DNA from: Ampullaceana balthica
Lineage: Eukaryota > Mollusca > Gastropoda > Lymnaeidae
Direction: 5' to 3'
Length of the DNA: 64,000 nt
NCBI GenBank assembly: GCA_944989445.1
Contig: CALYLW010000133.1
Location: forward strand, 1,724,829 to 1,788,828
Positions 58,087 through 64,000 of the stretch are shown here, piece after piece. The notes under the pieces are model-generated. The model was not told where the DNA came from. It saw only the letters and a list, made by a program, of their open reading frames with translations, and did not search any database. The position numbers were made by a program, and so were the translations under genes. Positions within the stretch are counted from its first letter, which is position 1. Each line of letters starts with the position of its first letter.

Positions 58087-60091
58087 TTGGATGGAAAAAG
58101 TTAGCGTAATCTGCGTGAACGTTATTTAACCCTTCCCTCCCCCTTCTCCCCATACACACACAATGGACGTAGTCCATAGTGGTCAACATTTTGCTTCATT
58201 TACTGTCAAACTCAATGGCTCGGTGGGCAAAAACTCAATGGCTCAGCGGGCAAAAACTCAAACATACAATAAAATGGAAAATAAATATTTTGTATACGTT
58301 AATATAAACTAAAGCGGAATAAAGTTTTAATAATAAAAACATAATTAGTCTTCCCCAATTTAACTCATATGCAAATTTTTCAGAGATTGTTAGTTAGCAT
58401 CTGAACGTTTTTGGGCTATAACATAAGACGAACATCCACTCACTATACAAATGTTAGTGTACATTGGTAATAACAACATGAAACAGATGTACTTTTACGC
58501 GGGCAACATGTGGCCCGCGGGCCTTCAGTTTACACATGTAATTTACAAATGAACAAATGACAAAACATGTTTATGCACAGCTGAGTCAAAAAAAGAGAAG
58601 CATCTATTTGACGGATTATTCATTTTTAGAATCTTCTCCTAAGATCCGGGTCCCCCACCCACATTTATTATATTCGCCCCCCCCCCTGTACAAACGGATA
58701 GTGTTTCCCATTAATGCGCCTGAGCATAACACTTTCCAATGGACAAGTCCAATTCTACTGGTCGGTCCCCAAAACCGAGTGCTGGCAATGAGAGGGCTTC
58801 TGAAGTGATGGCAGGAACTGACCAGGGTGGGTGTATTTAAGAACACCATCAAGTCAGGGGACGGCAATAAAATCTCCATGTTACCGCGTCCATGGTAACC
58901 AGAGGCGTGGGAATCAGGGGCAAGCATGTCGAGGTGAATTTGGAGTGGGGTTGGGGGGGGGGAGAGAGAAATAATGGCCTTATAAAAATGTTATATTGAA
59001 TGGTATCGATTTGATAGCAGATCACCTGAGATGCCAATGTGAAATGGAGGCGAGGTGGTAAATTGAAGATGACCGATGGAAACAAGTAATAAACACTCGT
59101 TTGAATATTTAAACGCAATTTCCAACAAAGAATTTCCGACTTTTTTATTCAAGGGAAATCATAGAGTACATTAAAGTCATTTCAAATCAATAATTGTGAA
59201 ACAATTGCTGTCTATCAATTGCTGCTAAAATTACGGGAGTCAAACGAAAAGAGATTTTTCAAAAATTCCTTCTCCAGCATTGTTCTAAATATTATTAGCC
59301 ATCGTTTGGCGTTTATTTCAACCCGATAGATGTTATGGTTGGTGAGAAATTGACAAAATACTGATATTTTGGGGATTTTTTAAAGGTAATCCAGTAAAAC
59401 TTTTCAGCATTTTTTTTGCCCGTGCACATCCTTGGGACCTCCTTAACATATGTGCAAAAGCCCCAAACCCTCTATCTGGTATGGTTCAGGAGTATTTGCT
59501 TGTGCAAGCTCGAACGGAAAGGACACACATCAATATACATAATTTGCAATCTCTGTCTGTCGGTGACGCTATTCGAGGTAACTCGCCATAAAATATTGTG
59601 ACGTGACGTCATTATTTGAGCTTTTATTAATGTGTGAAGGGAACGAAGTAAAAAGAGCCATGTTTTATTTGATGTGATTAATATTATTTTTATTTTATTT
59701 TTTGTATTAAATGTCCGTTTTTGTGTATGTGTCCATGTCAATATTACGTACGTAATTACAAATTTAATTTTCTATATTAATATATAACATTCGTTTTTCG
59801 GTTTATGAAATTTACAATTGGTTGTCGTTCGGTTGTCAAGTTTCGATGCGTTTTGAACTACAAAGCCGTTATTTATTACTGCAATTGAAATTTGTCAACT
59901 TATGCTTCAGTTGAGCGTTTGTTTTTCTTTTATACACTTTGAGATTGCATCTTTGTATGTTTTAAAAAAAACATATTTAAAAATCGGACTCCTCCCCACA
60001 ATAGTTTTTTTAAAATTGTTATTTACATGTAATATTCTAATGCGTCTTAGACTAATTTGGAATAAAAAAATCTTTGCTTTTAATATAGAAC
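58087..60091. other. Unassigned sequence
   Basis: It includes a short duplication near 58208-58255 (ACTCAATGGCTC.G.GGGCAA). Frames at 58557-58927 are not recognisable. Confidence 0.35.
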
Positions 60092-60635
60092 TGGAAGGGG
60101 TGCTGACTTGACAATAAAGAAAACGTTTATTACAATTCCTAAAACGTGTATATTAAATTTTATATACGATTACCTGTTGATACTTTAATTTTTTTTCTTT
60201 TATCCAGTGATTAACATTACTTCAAAGGTTTCATCCAAAATAAATAGTTCTTTGTTATTCGTATTTGTAAATAGTTTTAAAAAATTCTTGACATGTTTTT
60301 GATAATGTAAAGGTAATAATGTATGGACCAATGGGCGCATAAACTGACAAGTCATAATAGATCTTGAAAAGGTGCTGACTTGACAATAAAAAAAACGTTT
60401 ATGTGAATTACTAACACGTTTATATTAAATTGTAAATATGATTAACAGTTGATAATTTAATATTTTCTGTTATCCCGTGACAAACTTTGCTTACTACGTT
60501 TCATGTAAAATGAATAGTTCTTTGTTATTAACATGTGTAAAAATTACATTTTATTTTTTACATGTTTTGGTAATGTTGTGGTAATAATGTATGGACAAAT
60601 GGGCGAATAAACTGACAATTCAAAATCATCAATGA
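60092..60635. repeat. Diverged 272-bp tandem dimer
   Basis: GGTGCTGACTTGACAATAAA recurs 272 bp on (60099 and 60371). The whole unit aligns through ATAGTTCTTTGTTATT, GGTAATAATGTATGGAC and ATAAACTGACAA, with many substitutions. Confidence 0.85.
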
Positions 60636-61366
60636 AGCTTAAACTGCTTCAAATCACAGATGTGCTTGATGTGGATCAAATTACAGTCACATAATTTATT
60701 TTTTAACGCACTGTGCTGTATTATTGGTGCACTCACAATTGGTGCGCACTGTTCAATGCCGCAAGTTAACGTCCGGCTGACTCCTCAGCAATATTTGTCA
60801 ATACTTTGAACTTCAACTTCTTTGCTGTAGTATCACCTTATGCTGTGTGTAATTCGCTATGCATTTACCATTATCATGATTATATCATTATTATTCATGC
60901 AAACTTATATAACGCGAAGCCTAAGCCTGGAGGTTTTCTCATAACACATATATTCGTATATATAATCAAAATATATACTCTGCTATGTCCGTTCGTAACG
61001 CTAGATTTTAGAAAGTGCACCGCTAAAAAAATAGCCTTGAAGAAATACTGAGACTACAACAGAAAAAACGCTATTTTCAAACATCCGCATAAAATTGTTC
61101 AATATGGAAAAGAGATTTAATTTTTCTCTCTTGGTCTCTACATTTTCTGATTATTTACTATGCGGCTTTCGGGCAAAAGGGACAATTTCAAAAGCTTAAC
61201 TATATCCATTTTGAAAACTTCCGTCATTTTTGACGGGTAATACACTAGTTTCAAATATATAACCGCAATTTGTCCCATGGGGAATTTGCGTTAAAAATAG
61301 TATCTCTTTGTTGCCTCAAAATACGCAGTTCTCTTTCTGTTTAGCTTGAACATTATATTCTGTCTA
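60636..61366. other. Unassigned AT-rich sequence
   Basis: No gene or repeat recognised. Confidence 0.4.
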
Positions 61367-61868
61367 TTGTCTCAAATCCTGTCTTCTATTTTGTATCACA
61401 ACCTGTCTTCTATTGTCTCACATCCTGTCTTCTGTTGTCTCATGGCCTGTCTCTTGTTGTCTCAATGCTGTCTTCTATTGTCTCACATCCTGTCTTCTGT
61501 TGTCTCACATCCTGTCTCTTGTTGTCTCAATGCCTGTCTTCTATTGTCTCACATCCTGTCTTCTGTTGTCTCATGGCCTGTCTCTTGTTGTCTCAATGCC
61601 TGTCTTCTATTGTCTCACATCCTGTCTTCTGTTGTCTCATGGCCTGTCTCTTGTTGCCTCAATGCCAGTCTTCTATTGTCTCACATCCTGTCTTCTGTTG
61701 TCTCACATCCTGTCTCTTGTTGTCTCAATGCCTGTCTTCTATTGTCTCACATCCTGTCTTCTGTTGTCTCACATCCTGTCTCTTGTTGTCTCAATGCCTG
61801 TCTTCTGTTGTCTCACATCCTGTCTCTTGTTGTCTCACATCTTGTCTCTTGTTGTCTTACATCCGGTC
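61367..61868. repeat. 22-bp minisatellite with 66-bp higher-order unit, about 23 copies
   Basis: Units TGTCTTCTATTGTCTCACAT plus CC, in three versions (CTCACATCC, CTCATGGCC, CTCAATGCC) often in that order, giving a 66-bp period. Confidence 0.94.
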
Positions 61869-62284
61869 CTCTGTAATGCAAGGCAATGAGTTTTACATCT
61901 TGTTGTGATTGCCCAGTGCCCAGTTGACGAGAGATCTGAGAGGTTATGACAATGATTCGCCTAAAGGCGAGTTGAGTTCACCTAAAATAAAATTATACAG
62001 AAGAAATTTATGGACGATTCAAAGACAAAAGGATTCTCGGGATGAAGATTTTATGTCAGATAAACGGGAGATGTAAGGTGGAGCTTGACACGTCGCATAA
62101 TGTCATGTCTGTGCCCATGTCAAAGGGTTAAATTAAGTAACAATAAACATTCTAACCTTCCTTTCTCGTCAACACTGTGTCAGGCAGTATAGGACTTTCA
62201 TGTTGTTTTGGTGGGTGCCCAAGAGTACAAAGATTGACCCATTCTCTGGAAATCCTTCTTCTTCGGATGTTGTCGTTAATTCTT
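61869..62284. other. Unassigned sequence
   Basis: No gene or element recognised. Confidence 0.4.
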
Positions 62285-62745
62285 ACGGTGACCCCAAATT
62301 TCTAACTATAGTTACAGCGACCCCTGTAAATCAAATTATAATGACAGCGACCCCAGATTTCCAATTATAGTGACAGCGACCCCAAGTTTCCAAAATAATG
62401 ACAGGGACCCCAGATATCCAACTCGTAACAGACACCTCAAATTTCCAACTAGTTACAGAAACCCCAGATTTCCTACAAAATGACAGTGAACCCAGTTTTC
62501 AGCTAGTTACAGTGACCCCAGTTTTCAGCTAGTTACAGTGACCCCAGTTTTCAGCTAGTTACAGTGACCCCAGTTTTCAGCTAGTTACAGTGACCCCAGT
62601 TTTCAGCTAGTTACAGTGACCCCAGTTTTCAGCTAGTTACAGTGACCCCAGTTTTCAGCTAGTTACAGTGACCCCAGTTTTCAGCTAGTTACAGTGACCC
62701 CAAATGTCCAGTTACAGTTACAGTGACCCCAGATATCAAATTAGG
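62285..62745. repeat. 27-bp minisatellite, decayed left half, uniform right half
   Basis: About eight uniform units CAGTTTTCAGCTAGTTACAG plus TGACCCC from 62490 to 62700. Increasingly diverged relatives (GATTTCCAATTATAGTGACA...) lie to the left. Confidence 0.93.
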
Positions 62746-62752
62746 TTTACCG

Positions 62753-62860
62753 TCAAAACGCCCCCTCACAAAACGGCCCCGGTTAAAACGGCCCCGACCA
62801 AACGGCCCCGACAAATTGGCCCGGAAAAACGGCCCCGGTAAAAACGGCCCCGACCAAATG
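62753..62860. repeat. AAACGGCCCCG short-motif cluster
   Basis: About seven imperfect copies of AAAACGGCCCCGGT/ACC at 12-18 bp spacing, in an otherwise AT-rich area. Confidence 0.75.
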
Positions 62861-64000
62861 GTGTTTGTGTGTGCATGCGTGTGATTTAAAATACCCCCAC
62901 CCCAAAAGCTCTTTGACTATTCTTTAGATTTTTCAGTGGTTCTATTATGCATTTTAACTGTTAATTTAATTACCGGGAAATCATAAAATGCTAAAGCAAG
63001 TGAAGGTGCTAAATATTCATTTTACCAATTTGCTGGTCGTGAATATACATTATATAGTGGGACGACAAGGCCATTCCCACGAGTCTGGTGGCAAGAAAGT
63101 CAGTGTGAGAATATCTCATACGGTAGAATTATTCAATACTTAATGCATTCAAGTAAATAATTCAGACGAATCCCACATTTTAATACTCCTTCATTCTAAT
63201 TAGGTTCATGCACTAATTTTGTTATTCCCCTGAATAAATGGATATTTTATTCTCCCGTACCTTTTACAAAGCATATTTCTTTCAGCAGTAACAACGTTTT
63301 TTAAATATATTAGAGTACATACACACACACACAAACAACAACACCCGGAAATGTTTGCTTGGCATTCGGACAGGAGGACGGCATGCATGGGACGTAGTCT
63401 TTACTAACAAATGATACGTTCATTTAATTTTTTTCTTAAATATTATATTTTTAAGGTTCCAATTACTTTGAATAAAAAGTTGTTTCCCATTAACTCTTGG
63501 TGTTATTGGATCGTTAAAAATTTCCCGTCAACACACATACACATTACACGAGCGTACACCACACACACACACACAGACACAAAACAAAAAACACAAATGG
63601 CACCAAAAGTTCATCTGTGTTGAACATTCAAGACAGACGTCCTATTTTTTTGTTGTTGTTGAAATGAACAATTTCAAATCGGCTTATCTAGAAAACGATT
63701 ACTGTAAAACCAACAAAGCAGACATTGGCCCTTCTTCACTACATACAATAACCTGCATCGGTAGAACTCGTGTAATTGGTACCGCTCGAGTGTATTAACT
63801 GACTTCTTGACTACCGAGTCCTACTGGCAGCTATGGTCACTCAGTGTCCGAATTGAAGGAATGACCACTTAGTTTAGAGCAAGGGTCATTGTTGACCACC
63901 AGTTAGGGACACAATCCAGCGAATCGGAAACTCAGTAGCTGTTGGGCTTTCCCTTAGAATTTATACAATATTTTAAAATATTCAACTTCTCATTTTAATT
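62861..64000. other. Unassigned sequence at the right edge
   Basis: Short (CA)n tracts near 63320 and 63560. No gene recognised. Confidence 0.4.

Noticed and set aside
62753..62860. Regulatory GC-box cluster
   Set aside because: The CGGCCCCG copies look like a short tandem or MITE-type repeat. No gene follows.

Overview
The window is eukaryotic, intron-rich and AT-rich. By its repeat content (hAT, pogo/Tigger and fold-back DNA transposons, tRNA-headed SINEs, non-LTR retrotransposon debris and very many minisatellites) it looks like an invertebrate, most likely a mollusc. The species cannot be fixed from sequence alone. None of the long open frames is a gene as it stands: nearly all are minisatellites read through in frame. 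The real coding sequence lies in short exons.

Two genes can be supported. (1) On the minus strand at 101-2260, five consecutive exons encode the first membrane domain (TMD0) of an ABCC1/MRP-type ABC transporter. All have canonical AG acceptors, all junctions keep frame, and two of them (126 and 62 bp) have the lengths I recall for human ABCC1 exons 3 and 6. Exon 1 was not found and the rest of the gene runs off the left edge. (2) On the plus strand at about 8.8-12.33 kb is a small three-exon gene for a secreted six-cysteine protein of about 101 residues. It has a leader exon ending in ATG|GTAAGT, a GC-rich main exon at 9557-9825, and a last exon at 12122-12158 followed by a 3' UTR with AATAAA at 12305. 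I do not recognise its family.

The rest is repeats. More than 25 unrelated tandem arrays, with units of 15 to 81 bp, fill roughly 45% of the window. The dominant one is a 31-bp satellite at 24609-40418: 510 units in perfect phase with no indel that I can see. It lies inside an 18.2-kb interval (23249-41419) bounded by TAGGGCTG/CAGCCCTA inverted ends and a perfect 8-bp duplication ATTATAAG, i.e. within an hAT-type transposon. That interval also holds a fold-back element interrupted by a second hAT-like MITE, a pogo-like fragment and a SINE. An older hAT relative at 3694-4510 still carries the transposase C-terminal dimerisation motif, which identifies the superfamily.

Layout: 0-2.3 kb ABCC exons with junction duplications; 2.3-6.9 kb MITEs and hAT remnant; 6.9-8.1 kb a 27-bp array that appears to be grown from a retrotransposon coding sequence; 8.8-12.3 kb the secreted-protein gene; 12.8-18.7 kb arrays, a SINE and a MITE; 19.6-24.6 kb two fold-back copies; 24.6-40.4 kb satellite; 41.8-42.3 kb microsatellites; 43.5-50.2 kb arrays; 50.4-54.3 kb a duplicated 330-bp element, one copy split by a LINE with an 11-bp target duplication, plus a Tigger fragment; 54.6-64 kb more arrays and unassigned sequence.

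Two themes recur. Tandem duplications sit exactly on exon-intron junctions of the ABCC gene, and both single arrays and the giant satellite appear to have grown from or inside mobile elements.
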